A stretch of DNA of 9,950 nt from Planctomycetota bacterium (GCA_021828925.1 JAJZCT010000073.1:1-9950), one strand, 5' to 3'. Shown: positions 1 through 7,536, counted from the first letter of the stretch. Notes: generated by a model from the letters alone, not told the origin. Made by a program: numbers and translations.

Positions 1-1155
1 GGCGCGCAGCATTTCCGTTGGTTGCCGGAATATCCGCGCCGCCGGAGCCTGTAGCGCCGGATGCGCCAGAGATGTGTCAAGTTCCCGATCGGAATGTTCC
101 GCCTGATATTCAACATACAGCACCGCGGCCGGCAGTTGCCCGTTGATCAGCGGCATAACTTCCAACTGCCGCCGCGCTTCGGCATTTCCCTGCGCCGCCT
201 GCAGTACCACCGCGTCCAGCAGTTCCACGGCACTGGGTTGCGTATCTAAAATTGGCAGCAGCCGATCCAGCGCCTGCTCCAGACTGTCAAACGCCAGAAT
301 AGCCAGACCCCGCGCCGCGGGAATCGGCTGGAGTTTCAACCGTGCCGCTGTGATCACCGCCAGCGAGCCTTCACTGCCGCACAGCAGACCAGTAAGATTC
401 AAATCCTCCGGCGTTGTGCCGGCATCCAATTGCCGCAGGATCAGATCCAGCGAATATCCGGCGTTGCGGCGAATGAGTTTCGGGTATCGATCGCGGATTT
501 CAGCGGCATATTTCCGGACAACGTCCGCCACCCGCTGTGCGAGTTTCAGTGCAACGGCATTGCGCCGCCCCGCGCCGGCTTCCAGCCAAAGCTCCTGCCC
601 GTCGGTGAGCACCACGTGCAGAGCGTCAAGATTTTCGCTGGTGCGGCCATACCGGATCGACCGTGCCCCGGCGGCATTATTGCCAATGCACCCTCCCAGC
701 GCGGCCTGCGCCACGGTGGCCGGATCCGGAGCGAAAAATAGTCCGCTTGCCGCCAGATGGCTGTTGATCTGGTCAATGGTTATTCCAGCCTGGGCCACAC
801 ATGTTCGTCCGGGAATATCGACTTGTTCCACGCCGCGGAATCGGGGTGATAAATCCAGCACCAATGCCCGGTTGGTACATTGGCCCGCCAGGCTCGTGCC
901 GCCGCCCCGCGGCAACACGGCAATGCGTTGTCTGCGGCAAAATTCCAGCAGTGTTGCAATGTGCGTGGCGGAATCGGGAATCACCACGCCCAGCGGCATA
1001 ACCTGATACAGCGAGGCGTCGGTCGCATATAAAAGACGGTCATGGCCGGATAATCGCAATTCGCCGACATCCAGTTGCCGCAGCGCCGCAGCCATATCCG
1101 CGGCGTCCAATGTGGCATCCACCATAACCGGTAGTGCAATGTGTCGTTCAGTCAT
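1..1155 (-). CDS. FAD-linked oxidase, YdiJ/GlcD type (N-terminal part, cut by window edge)
   Basis: The reverse strand is open for 385 codons from an ATG at 1155 to the window edge, with no stop. The translation is a PCMH-type FAD-binding oxidase. Residues 82-92 read PRGGGTSLAGQ, the FAD diphosphate-binding loop. Residues about 154-172 carry GGCIGNNAAGARS, and GSEGSLAVIT lies at 260-269. The N-terminal stretch with YATDASLYQ and PLGVVIP (43-60) is typical of the large two-part oxidases (D-lactate or D-2-hydroxyacid dehydrogenases such as YdiJ, about 950-1000 residues) that have a C-terminal Fe-S/CCG half. That half would lie outside the window, so the substrate cannot be told. In-frame starts at 1167 (ATG) and 1158 (GTG) are also possible; none has a strong ribosome site. 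The gene begins 64 bp after the uvrC stop on the same strand, so it may share the uvrC transcript. The family is clear; the subfamily is inference. Confidence 0.9.
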   Translation of the reverse strand, partial: MTERHIALPVMVDATLDAADMAAALRQLDVGELRLSGHDRLLYATDASLYQVMPLGVVIPDSATHIATLLEFCRRQRIAVLPRGGGTSLAGQCTNRALVLDLSPRFRGVEQVDIPGRTCVAQAGITIDQINSHLAASGLFFAPDPATVAQAALGGCIGNNAAGARSIRYGRTSENLDALHVVLTDGQELWLEAGAGRRNAVALKLAQRVADVVRKYAAEIRDRYPKLIRRNAGYSLDLILRQLDAGTTPEDLNLTGLLCGSEGSLAVITAARLKLQPIPAARGLAILAFDSLEQALDRLLPILDTQPSAVELLDAVVLQAAQGNAEARRQLEVMPLINGQLPAAVLYVEYQAEHSDRELDTSLAHPALQAPAARIFRQPTEMLRA

Positions 1156-1219
1156 CACCCGTCGCATGATAGCCGCGATGCCGCTTCACGCCAAGAACCA
1201 TCCGCGCATCGCTTCAGGC

Positions 1220-2821
1220 TCAGGGTGTCTTCATGCCGGGTTTGGGGGGCAAGGCGGCGATGTCTTGCGCTTGGATCACTTTGAATTCATTCGATGCAGT
1301 TTCCGCGGGTTCTCCGGATGAACCGGCGGAAGCCGCTTTCGATTTGGTTCGGCGTTTGGCTTTTATTTTGCCCTTGCTGCCGCGCAGAGTATCCTGAAAT
1401 TGCCGCCGGGCAATTAACAGGTGATGATAACTCTGGGCAAAGCGGTGGGCTTCATCCCGGGCAAATTGTAAAAGCTTCAGTGCGGCGCTGGTGCGGGAAA
1501 GCTTAAAGGGCATCGGGCGACCCTGCATATATATTTCTTCTTCACGCTTGGCCAGACTGATGACCATCGGCGGTTTGACATCCATTTGCGCAAAGGCCCC
1601 CTGCGCGGCATGAAGCTGGCCCAGGCCGCCGTCAATGAGTATCACATCCGGGAACAACTCGTTGCCCTGCCCCGCCTCCCGGTAGCGCCGGGAAACCACC
1701 TCCGCGATGCACCGGAAATCATCAATACCGGTTACCGTTTTAATGCGAAAGCGTTTGTAGCCATCCTTAAATGGCCGGCCATCCATAAAACACACCAGCG
1801 ACCCGACCGTTGCTTCACCCTGAAAATGGGCGATGTCGATGGCCTCCATGGAACGCACCGGTTCGTCGAGTTCCAGCACTTCCTGCAGTTGCCGCGAACC
1901 GGCCTGATGATCCGGGAAGAACAATTCCGGCTGCATCACCTTGGCACTTTTTCCGCGATGCGACAGAGATCTTAACGCCTTGATCTGATCCCGTAACTGT
2001 GCCGCGGTTTCAAATTCCAGCGCCGCTGAAGCCGCTTCCATTTCCGCGGTCATCTGCTTTAACGCGTCACCCCGGCGGGACTCCAGAAAATGCTTAAATC
2101 GATCCATATCACGGGCATATTGCTCCCGGCTGATTTTGTCCGCGCATGGTGCCGTACACTGTTTGATGGCATACAGCAGGCATGGGCGAAAGTGGCGGCG
2201 CTTTTGATCGTCGGCATAAATTTCCAGATGACAGGTGCGAAATTTAAACGCGCGCTGCATGTAAATCAGTGCCTGTTTGAGGGCATACCCGCTGATAAAC
2301 GGGCCATACAGTTTGGTGCCGCTGGTTTGCGGCTTGCGTGTGACATATACACCGGGGAAATCTTCACGCGTGGTAATTTCCAGATACGGATAGCTTTTGC
2401 CATCGGAAAGCCGGGCGTTGAATCGCGGATGCAGATCTTTAATCAATCGGCTTTCCATCAGCAGCGCTTCGACTTCTGAATCGCAGGTCAGTGTGTCAAA
2501 ATCGACCACATAATCCAGCAATCGCTGTTTAACAGGCCCCAGGTCCGTACTGGCGAGAAAATAACTGCTGACGCGATCCCGCAGAGAGCGCGATTTGCCA
2601 ACATAAATGACCACATCCCGGGTATCTTTAAGCAGATAAACGCCCGGAATCTGATCCAGCGCCCGCGCTTTGCTGTGCAGGCGGCTTAACCGCGCTTCGG
2701 TTGGCTCGGTCGGCAGGGGAAGCGTAACTTCGCCGGTCGGCACTTCCTCGACAATTTGTTCGTCAAAGTCCGTATCCGGCGGCGGCAATTCCGGTTCATG
2801 GTTGTCGGAAATTGGTACCAT
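1220..2821 (-). CDS. uvrC: UvrABC system protein C, short form without HhH domain
   Basis: Encodes the dual-incision nuclease of nucleotide excision repair, which cuts DNA on both sides of a lesion bound by UvrB. The 533-residue product has a GIY-YIG domain (GVY at 60-62, YVG at 73-75, R82, E123). Next come four Cys (197, 214, 222, 226) matching the family's Fe-S/Cys cluster region, and a UVR motif (about 253-285) for UvrB contact. The RNase H-like nuclease domain follows, with D329, D367/368, D397 (LIDGG) and H459 (RDEAHRF), which supports 5' incision. After residue 480, where the family normally has tandem helix-hairpin-helix motifs, there is instead a Lys-rich low-complexity tail (KGKIKAKRR) and about 40 unrelated residues. 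E. coli UvrC is about 610 residues. The first 50 residues are an acidic, Pro-rich extension. The ATG at 2821 is the only Met before residue 121, and a strong promoter ends just upstream of it, so the mRNA may be nearly leaderless. Function is confident; the tail is the oddity. Confidence 0.96.
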   Translation of the reverse strand: MVPISDNHEPELPPPDTDFDEQIVEEVPTGEVTLPLPTEPTEARLSRLHSKARALDQIPGVYLLKDTRDVVIYVGKSRSLRDRVSSYFLASTDLGPVKQRLLDYVVDFDTLTCDSEVEALLMESRLIKDLHPRFNARLSDGKSYPYLEITTREDFPGVYVTRKPQTSGTKLYGPFISGYALKQALIYMQRAFKFRTCHLEIYADDQKRRHFRPCLLYAIKQCTAPCADKISREQYARDMDRFKHFLESRRGDALKQMTAEMEAASAALEFETAAQLRDQIKALRSLSHRGKSAKVMQPELFFPDHQAGSRQLQEVLELDEPVRSMEAIDIAHFQGEATVGSLVCFMDGRPFKDGYKRFRIKTVTGIDDFRCIAEVVSRRYREAGQGNELFPDVILIDGGLGQLHAAQGAFAQMDVKPPMVISLAKREEEIYMQGRPMPFKLSRTSAALKLLQFARDEAHRFAQSYHHLLIARRQFQDTLRGSKGKIKAKRRTKSKAASAGSSGEPAETASNEFKVIQAQDIAALPPKPGMKTP

Positions 2822-2839
2822 ACTCTGCTATTATATGAT
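2812..2839 (+). promoter_or_regulatory. Possible promoter of the Nudix gene, overlapping the uvrC promoter
   Basis: On the plus strand, TTGGTA (2812-2817, four of six) and TATGAT (2834-2839, five of six) are 16 bp apart. Transcription would start near 2846 and give a leader of about 40 nt before the Nudix start at 2887. The -10 box shares bases with the opposite-strand TATAAT of uvrC, so the two promoters could compete. The -35 is weak, so confidence is modest. Confidence 0.35.
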
Positions 2840-2859
2840 CGCCGCAATGGAAGTGTCAT
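2830..2859 (-). promoter_or_regulatory. Predicted sigma70-type promoter of uvrC
   Basis: On the minus strand, ATGACA (2859-2854, five of six to TTGACA) is followed after 18 bp by a perfect TATAAT (2835-2830). Transcription would be expected to start around 2823-2824, only two or three bases before the uvrC ATG at 2821. This implies a leaderless or almost leaderless message, or that translation really starts further in. Prediction by eye; no experimental support. Confidence 0.55.
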
Positions 2860-2872
2860 GAAATGTATCACG

Positions 2873-2878
2873 AAAGGA
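2873..2878 (+). promoter_or_regulatory. Ribosome binding site deciding the Nudix start
   Basis: AAAGGA lies 8 nt before the ATG at 2887. It falls inside the longer reading frame that begins at 2863, and so argues that 2887 is the real start. Confidence 0.6.
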
Positions 2879-2886
2879 TCAATATC

Positions 2887-3432
2887 ATGAATGTGCAATC
2901 GCCCGGAAGTTCCAATGACCAGATTGTTTACAAAGGCACGCGGGTGGATATGGCTCTGCGAAATGTTACCACCGCGTCCGGCAAGCATCTGGTGCGGGAA
3001 GTGGTGGTGCATCCCGGCGCTGTGATTATTTTGCCCGTGCTGAAAGATGGCAGAATTGTCATGATCCGCAACCTGCGGCATACCGTGGGCCAATGGCTTT
3101 GGGAACTGCCCGCCGGTACGCTTGAACCACCCGAACCGCCCGAACTTTGCGCCGGCCGTGAACTTATTGAGGAAACCGGCTATCAGGCTGGCGATATTCA
3201 GCCTTTTGGCTGGTTTTATACCTCACCGGGCATTCTGACGGAAAAAATGTATGCCTTTATCGCCGCCGGCTTAACCCCCGGCCCGCAGGCCCTGGAAGAA
3301 AACGAAACCATCACCGTGGAACCCATCGCCCCGGACAAAATCCTTCAGATGATCGCATCGAACGAAATTGTGGACGGAAAAACGATTGCCGTTGTGTTAA
3401 AATACTTAATAAGGAACGGGTCCGGCGTATAA
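2887..3432 (+). CDS. Nudix hydrolase, ADP-ribose pyrophosphatase-like
   Basis: A 181-residue cytosolic Nudix hydrolase. The full Nudix box GX5EX7REUXEEXGU is present at residues 77-99, starting GTLEPPE and ending RELIEETGY, so metal-binding Glu residues are intact. The preceding WELPAG (72-77) and the following SPG...EKMYAF (113-124) are characteristic of the ADP-ribose pyrophosphatase (NudF) branch, which splits ADP-ribose to AMP and ribose 5-phosphate. The exact substrate is inference. An ATG at 2863 in the same frame would add eight residues, but the ATG at 2887 has an AAAGGA ribosome site 8 nt upstream and is preferred. An EPPEPPE repeat inside the box is a small local oddity. The gene diverges from uvrC and is followed after 41 bp by the M50 protease gene on the same strand. 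Confidence 0.9.
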   Translation: MNVQSPGSSNDQIVYKGTRVDMALRNVTTASGKHLVREVVVHPGAVIILPVLKDGRIVMIRNLRHTVGQWLWELPAGTLEPPEPPELCAGRELIEETGYQAGDIQPFGWFYTSPGILTEKMYAFIAAGLTPGPQALEENETITVEPIAPDKILQMIASNEIVDGKTIAVVLKYLIRNGSGV

Positions 3433-3473
3433 GAGCCGGCCTGAATGTGCCAGAATGAAAGCGTGTAGCGTGT

Positions 3474-4526
3474 ATGAGTTGGCGTGATCGTGATTATAAC
3501 CGTGGGTTTGGGAACAACTGGGGCGGAGGCGGTGTGCGGTCGCTTCTCACCTGGTCGTTGCCGCTGGGGACCTGCTTCGGTATTCGCATACAGGCGAATT
3601 TCTGGCTGATACTGCTGGCGGCATTGACGCTGCTTAATGTGCTGCATACCGGAGCGCTGGTGCTGGCGGTGCTGGCTATTGCGGGTATTTTGGCGGCGCT
3701 TCTGGTGCATGAATTCGGCCACCGGATTACCGCGCAGCTTGTGGGCGGCCGGCACGACGATTTTCTTATGTGGCCCGCGGGAAATATGATTCCGCCCATG
3801 CACCCGCCGGCGGCCTGGCCCATGTTTGCCGCGCAAGGCGGCGGTATTCTGGCCAACGCCATCGCCGCGATGTTTGTCGGTACCATCGTCAATATCAGTT
3901 GGCATGTTACACCGCGGATTCTTGAAGCGGCGTTCGGCCCGTTGCAGCCCGATTTTATTGCCATGTCCCTGGCACCTAATTTTCTGGCCTCCGCGCTGTA
4001 CATGTTCTGCATGGCCAATATTTTTCTTGTTGCCATCAATCTGCTCCCGTTTTACTGGTTTGACGGCGCTTATCTGCTGCAGGCGATTCTCTGGCCTATG
4101 ACCGGTGCCTACAAGTCCGTCGACATTACCTGTCTTACCGGTATGGTTGTGGCGGTGCCGCTGTTTGCGCTGTCCGCCTACGGCCTGAATCTGATGGGTA
4201 TGCTGGTTTTCGCCCTGCTGTTTTTTGATTCGCTGCAGCGCCGCCGGGCACTGCAGGTGGATGGCCCCGGCATCATTGATCAACTGATTTCCTCCAGTGC
4301 CAACATCAGCGATTTGCCGGCGCCCAAGCGCAAGCGGCTGCTGCAGCGCTGGCTGCATTGGATCAGCCGGCGCGATCATCGGGCCATGAAGGAGCAGCAG
4401 ATGGTGGACAAAATTCTTGAAAAAGTCAGCGAAAAGGGAATGCACAGTTTAACACGGAGGGAAAAGCGGATTTTGCATCGCGCCACGCAACGCCAGCGCG
4501 AAGCGGATTTGATTTCGCAACGCTGA
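3474..4526 (+). CDS. Site-2-protease-family M50 membrane metalloprotease with C-terminal tail
   Basis: A 350-residue polytopic membrane protein. The zinc site HEFGH is at 79-83 at the end of a hydrophobic helix, and the second M50 motif NLLPFYWFDG at 189-198 supplies the third metal ligand, Asp197. Hydrophobic segments fall at about 42-58, 60-78, 123-144, 164-192, 220-236 and 239-252. M50 proteases cut substrates within the membrane, for example anti-sigma factors; the substrate here is unknown. The N-terminus is Gly/Asn-rich (to about 20). The C-terminal 50 residues are soluble and basic and include KILEKVSEKGMHSLTRREK (313-331), resembling the tail found on some bacterial rhomboid proteases (recalled, not searched). 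No good ribosome site precedes the ATG at 3474. The start was kept because the MSWRDRDY opening looks native. It lies 41 bp after the Nudix gene and 107 bp before mnmG. Confidence 0.88.
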   Translation: MSWRDRDYNRGFGNNWGGGGVRSLLTWSLPLGTCFGIRIQANFWLILLAALTLLNVLHTGALVLAVLAIAGILAALLVHEFGHRITAQLVGGRHDDFLMWPAGNMIPPMHPPAAWPMFAAQGGGILANAIAAMFVGTIVNISWHVTPRILEAAFGPLQPDFIAMSLAPNFLASALYMFCMANIFLVAINLLPFYWFDGAYLLQAILWPMTGAYKSVDITCLTGMVVAVPLFALSAYGLNLMGMLVFALLFFDSLQRRRALQVDGPGIIDQLISSSANISDLPAPKRKRLLQRWLHWISRRDHRAMKEQQMVDKILEKVSEKGMHSLTRREKRILHRATQRQREADLISQR

Positions 4527-4633
4527 CGCGGGCCAAATGGCCAGGCTGAACCGTTGTGTGTGCGGTGCATGCATTGGAATCCAAATGGCCCGGTACGGTG
4601 TCCCGTTTTGACAGGATGGAATATTTTCAAAGC

Positions 4634-6559
4634 ATGACCGATCAAGCTGCATATTTTGATATTGTTGTCGTCGGCGGCGGCCACGCCGGTGCGGAAGCCG
4701 CGTGGGCCGCATCGCGCCTGCTGGGTGATCGTGGCACCGTGGCGATGATTACCATGGACCCCGCCGCCATTGGCCGCATGAGCTGTAATCCCGCCATTGG
4801 CGGATTGGCCAAGGGCCAGATCGTACGCGAAATTGACGCTCTTGGCGGCTTGATGGCTCATGCCATTGATGCCACGGGTATTCAGTTTCGTCTGCTGAAT
4901 CGTTCCAAGGGTCCGGCGGTGCAATCTCCGCGTGCGCAAGCGGATAAATACCGCTACGCGCAGGCGGTGCAGCGGCTGCTGACGGAACACTGCCCCAATC
5001 TGCAAATCATCGCGGACATCGCGGATGATATACTTGTTGACCCATCAGGCCATCATGAAGCGCCGGCATGGCGGGTGACCGGCATTGAACTGAAATCCGG
5101 GCGAAAATTGACTTGCCGCTGCGCCATTCTTACCACCGGCACATTTTTGCGCGGACTCATGCACACCGGGGAAAAGAAAACCGAAGGTGGCCGGGTGGGG
5201 GAGCAGGCCGCCGTCGGATTATCCGGCTCGCTTATTAAGCTCGGCTTTGAATTGCAACGGCTGAAAACCGGCACGCCGCCGCGCGTGGCCCGGGAAACGG
5301 TGGATTTTTCATCGCTGGAACCGCAGCATGGAGATGTTCCGCCAATACCGTTCAGTGATTTATCCGGTACCGTCGCTGCGCCGTTAGGCTCGCGGTTTCC
5401 CGGCCTTGCGCAAGTGCCGTGTCATATCACCTACACCAATGCCGCCATCCACGATCTGATCCGGGCCAATCTGCACCGGGCACCGATGTACAGCGGGCAG
5501 ATTATCAGTCGCGGCCCGCGCTACTGCCCGAGCATTGAGGATAAAGTGGTGCGCTTTGCGGACAAAACCCAGCACCAGATTTTTCTGGAACCCGAAGGCC
5601 TGGACACCAATGAAATTTACTGCAACGGCATATCCACGTCTCTGCCCGTGGATGTGCAGGAGCGGATGGTCCACAGCGTTGCGGGGCTGGAAAAAGCGGT
5701 GATTCTGCGGCACGGTTATGCCGTGGAATATGACTTTTCCCCCACGCATCAAATCGGGGCCACGCTGGAAACCCATCGCGCCGATGGATTGTTCTTTGCC
5801 GGACAGCTCAACGGCACCAGCGGGTATGAAGAAGCGGCGGGACAGGGGTTGATGGCAGGCATCAATGCCGCGCTGAAAATTCGCGCCCAGGGGCCGTTTG
5901 TGCTGCGGCGGGATCAGGCTTATATCGGCGTGATGATAGATGACCTGATTACCAAAACCCCCACCGAACCCTATCGCATGTTTACCAGCCGCGCGGAATA
6001 TCGGCTCACGTTGCGCAGCGACAACACCGACCAGCGTCTTACGCCGCTGGCCGCCGAACTCGGCCTGGCGGAACCGGCGCGCGTTCAACGCCTGGAAAAT
6101 AAACTCGCCGCCATGCGCCAGTTGACGCAACAGATGAGAGCCTTGCGTGTGCCGAGGGGTGGTACGGCCATGGATTTGCTGCGACGCCCGGATCTGGAAC
6201 TGACGGCTCTGCCGGCCATGCTCGGCCCTGATGGACCGCAATTGACCGCACTGCTGGCCGATCCGGCGCGGCAGATACTGATGCAACAGATTCAAATTGA
6301 AGCGCGATACGCCGGATATATTCTCCGTGAGAAACATGCCGCCGAACGCATGGCGGAATTGGAGGATAAGATCATTTCACCGAATATGAATTTTCGGGCA
6401 ATTGCGGAACTGCGCGCCGAAGCGCGGCAAGCTCTGGAAAAATTTCGTCCGCGCACCATGGGGCAGGCTTCCCGCCTGGAAGGAATAACCCCCGCCGATC
6501 TGATGGTTCTGACCGTCTACGTATCAGGCCGCCATCGCCCCGTCAGCCAGCCGGGGTAA
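4634..6559 (+). CDS. mnmG: tRNA uridine-5-carboxymethylaminomethyl modification enzyme MnmG (GidA)
   Basis: Encodes the FAD enzyme that, with MnmE, installs the (carboxymethyl)aminomethyl group on U34 of certain tRNAs, using methylene-tetrahydrofolate. The 641-residue product matches the family length (E. coli 629). The FAD Rossmann motif GGGHAG is at 14-19. The two conserved Cys are C51 (MSCNPAIGG) and C298 (GPRYCPSIEDKV). Other family blocks include KTGTPPR (211-217), HQIFLEPEG (314-322), NGTSGYEEAA (393-402) and EPYRMFTSRAEYRL (445-458). The C-terminal helical domain that contacts MnmE and tRNA is present, ending in GQASRLEGITPADL. In-frame starts further up at 4616 (ATG) and 4556 (GTG) exist. 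4634 is chosen because it gives the usual short lead before the FAD motif; its ribosome site (AGGA at 4613) is rather far. mnmE is not in the window. Confidence 0.96.
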   Translation: MTDQAAYFDIVVVGGGHAGAEAAWAASRLLGDRGTVAMITMDPAAIGRMSCNPAIGGLAKGQIVREIDALGGLMAHAIDATGIQFRLLNRSKGPAVQSPRAQADKYRYAQAVQRLLTEHCPNLQIIADIADDILVDPSGHHEAPAWRVTGIELKSGRKLTCRCAILTTGTFLRGLMHTGEKKTEGGRVGEQAAVGLSGSLIKLGFELQRLKTGTPPRVARETVDFSSLEPQHGDVPPIPFSDLSGTVAAPLGSRFPGLAQVPCHITYTNAAIHDLIRANLHRAPMYSGQIISRGPRYCPSIEDKVVRFADKTQHQIFLEPEGLDTNEIYCNGISTSLPVDVQERMVHSVAGLEKAVILRHGYAVEYDFSPTHQIGATLETHRADGLFFAGQLNGTSGYEEAAGQGLMAGINAALKIRAQGPFVLRRDQAYIGVMIDDLITKTPTEPYRMFTSRAEYRLTLRSDNTDQRLTPLAAELGLAEPARVQRLENKLAAMRQLTQQMRALRVPRGGTAMDLLRRPDLELTALPAMLGPDGPQLTALLADPARQILMQQIQIEARYAGYILREKHAAERMAELEDKIISPNMNFRAIAELRAEARQALEKFRPRTMGQASRLEGITPADLMVLTVYVSGRHRPVSQPG

Positions 6560-6594
6560 AGCCGGAAAACAATTCATCGAAGCTTTACGCCGTC

Positions 6595-6624
6595 ATTCCT
6601 TCCCGATGGCTATCGGGAAGGAAT
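6595..6624. terminator. Strong 13-bp perfect hairpin after mnmG, possible terminator
   Basis: ATTCCTTCCCGAT (6595-6607) and its exact reverse complement (6612-6624) enclose a GGCT loop, 35 bp after the mnmG stop. The stem would be very stable in RNA on either strand. No run of T follows on either strand, so classical intrinsic termination is not assured. The inner part is also the left end of repeat copy A, so the stem may belong to the repeat and serve as a terminator only by position. Confidence 0.45.
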
Positions 6625-6750
6625 CCCATGACCGTTGGCAGCGGGCGTGACGTGAATGTTATCGATGGCCCCATTCGCGAAAACGGCCACGGTTTCCCCC
6701 CCGGATTGAGATTGGGAATGCGGGTAATGCGTGCCACGGCGGATTGTTGA
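6603..6750 (+). repeat. Dispersed repeat, copy A
   Basis: About 148 bp that matches copy B at 7834-7983. Both begin with CCCGAT-GGCT-ATCGGG, then share GGAATCCCATG, GCGGGCGTGACGTGAA, CGAAAACGGCCACGG and GGGAATGCGGGTA in the same order. About nine in ten bases agree by eye over the first 95. Small length differences in the second half shift the reading frame between copies, which argues against a conserved protein. The same-strand orientation and the terminal stem-loop resemble a small non-autonomous or palindromic repeat element. Confidence 0.75.
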
Positions 6751-6829
6751 TGGTTACGGGATGGGGATAGCTCTGGATTCAGTAGCGGACATGAGACGGC
6801 TTTTGCACTCAAACGCAGCTGTGTGGCTT

Positions 6830-6946
6830 TTAGGAAATTCGGCCCATCGGTTCCGGCAGACAAGCAACCTGCCAATCCACGGCCAATGCTCGCGCCGGAC
6901 TGGCTTCAATGAGAATGTCTTGGCGGATGGACGCCGTTATATGCAT
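6830..6946 (-). pseudogene. Possible remnant ORF, 38 residues, weakly SRPBCC-like
   Basis: A short minus-strand frame opens with MHITASIRQDILIEASPARA and stops after 38 residues. An opening with an alternating strand followed by an I-E-A-(S/P)-P-A-R element is reminiscent of the start of SRPBCC (START-like) domain proteins, but the rest does not continue as that fold, so it would be a 5' remnant. No ribosome site is visible. Its interest is positional: repeat R1, a relative of the leader in front of the ester cyclase, lies 22 bp upstream of its ATG. It could equally be a chance ORF. Confidence 0.22.
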
Positions 6947-6968
6947 GCTGCCAAATGATGCGGAACTG

Positions 6969-7047
6969 AGCCACGCCGACCGGCGAGCAGTTCCGCAGAT
7001 CAGGTCGCCGCCTGATAACGCGAATTGTCCATCAACTCAAGGGGCAA
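6969..7047. repeat. Direct repeat R1
   Basis: The first 35 bp (AGCCACGCCGA...CGCAGATCAG) match R2 at 31 of 35 positions with no gap. The following 40 or so positions still match at about 60 percent without gaps, so about 80 bp are related. The core forms a stem CGCC/GGCG (6974-6977, 6982-6985). In R1 only, this is enclosed by a perfect outer stem, GCGGAACTG (6960-6968) with CAGTTCCGC (6988-6996). R1 lies 35 bp beyond the 3' end of the cyclase gene. Confidence 0.75.
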
Positions 7048-7082
7048 TCGCCGTTGGCTCAAGCGGTCGGGCGGCGTCACAC

Positions 7083-7502
7083 TCAGGACTGCGGGCGCGG
7101 CAAGGCACCAAGCTGCATCATCAATCCGAGCGCATCCATCAGAATCCGGGTGTCCTTGATTTTCCCATCCTCCAGTCGGTCAATGACCATGCCCCACGCC
7201 TTCACGGGGCGACCTGTGGCGGGCACGCCAAGAAACTCCGCCCGGTGGGTGCCGGTCCACTCAAAGCGGGTCACCACCTTATCGCCCTCACAGATTTGTT
7301 CCTCGATAGTCCAGTGCATGTCCGGAAACGCAGCGCGCATTCCGCGCAATACATCCTTCAGCCCCTCCAGGCCGGGACCCTGACCGGGTAGTGGAACCTG
7401 CTCGACCATATCATCGCAAAAGAACTGACCTGAGGAATCGATGTCCCCACGATTGAGGACTGTATCGATGAAATCCTTAACGACTTTGCTGTTGCTGTTC
7501 AT
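7083..7502 (-). CDS. SnoaL-like ester cyclase / polyketide cyclase-family protein
   Basis: A 139-residue single-domain protein of the SnoaL/NTF2-like fold. Family features are the opening helix with VVKDFIDTVLNRGD (7-20), PLPGQGPGLEGLKDVL (37-52), AAFPDMHWTIEEQICEGDKVV (57-77), then TGTHRAEFLGVPATGR (83-98) and the closing DALGLMMQLGALP (123-135). Such proteins are usually annotated as ester cyclases; most have no known substrate and act as small cytosolic monomers or dimers. ATG at 7502 is chosen; a TTG at 7514 would add four residues, and neither has a strong ribosome site. It stands alone between housekeeping clusters and is bracketed by direct repeats R1 and R2, with a promoter-like site inside R2. 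This suggests an accessory gene acquired or duplicated as a unit. Family is confident; biological role unknown. Confidence 0.88.
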   Translation of the reverse strand: MNSNSKVVKDFIDTVLNRGDIDSSGQFFCDDMVEQVPLPGQGPGLEGLKDVLRGMRAAFPDMHWTIEEQICEGDKVVTRFEWTGTHRAEFLGVPATGRPVKAWGMVIDRLEDGKIKDTRILMDALGLMMQLGALPRPQS

Positions 7503-7536
7503 AAAGTGACTCAATGCCCATGACGATCCAAAGGCC

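Noticed and set aside
143..1006. Plus-strand ORF of 287 codons
   Set aside because: It is antisense to the clear FAD-linked oxidase; its Ser/Arg/Ala-rich product has no family features.
3422..3439. CCGGC...GCCGG hairpin after the Nudix gene as a terminator
   Set aside because: Only 5 bp with an 8-nt loop and no T run; the next gene follows closely on the same strand.
3345..4445. Long minus-strand ORF of 366 codons
   Set aside because: It lies opposite the M50 protease gene, is rich in His/Gln/Arg with no recognisable domain, and is a mirror of high-G+C codon use.
4556..4633. Upstream GTG or ATG (4616) start for mnmG
   Set aside because: The added residues have no counterpart in the family and no better ribosome site; 4634 gives the usual N-terminus.
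5384..6337. Minus-strand ORF of 317 codons
   Set aside because: Antisense to mnmG, whose protein is conserved across the same bases.
6627..6750. Short ORFs inside repeat copies A and B ending at the same TGA
   Set aside because: The two copies share RDV.V.DG.I.ENGHGF but then fall out of frame through indels, so a conserved protein is unlikely.
6960..6996. R1 hairpin as an integron attC site
   Set aside because: The arms GCGGAACTG/CAGTTCCGC do not fit RYYYAAC/GTTRRRY, the outer stem is not kept in R2, and no integrase is present.
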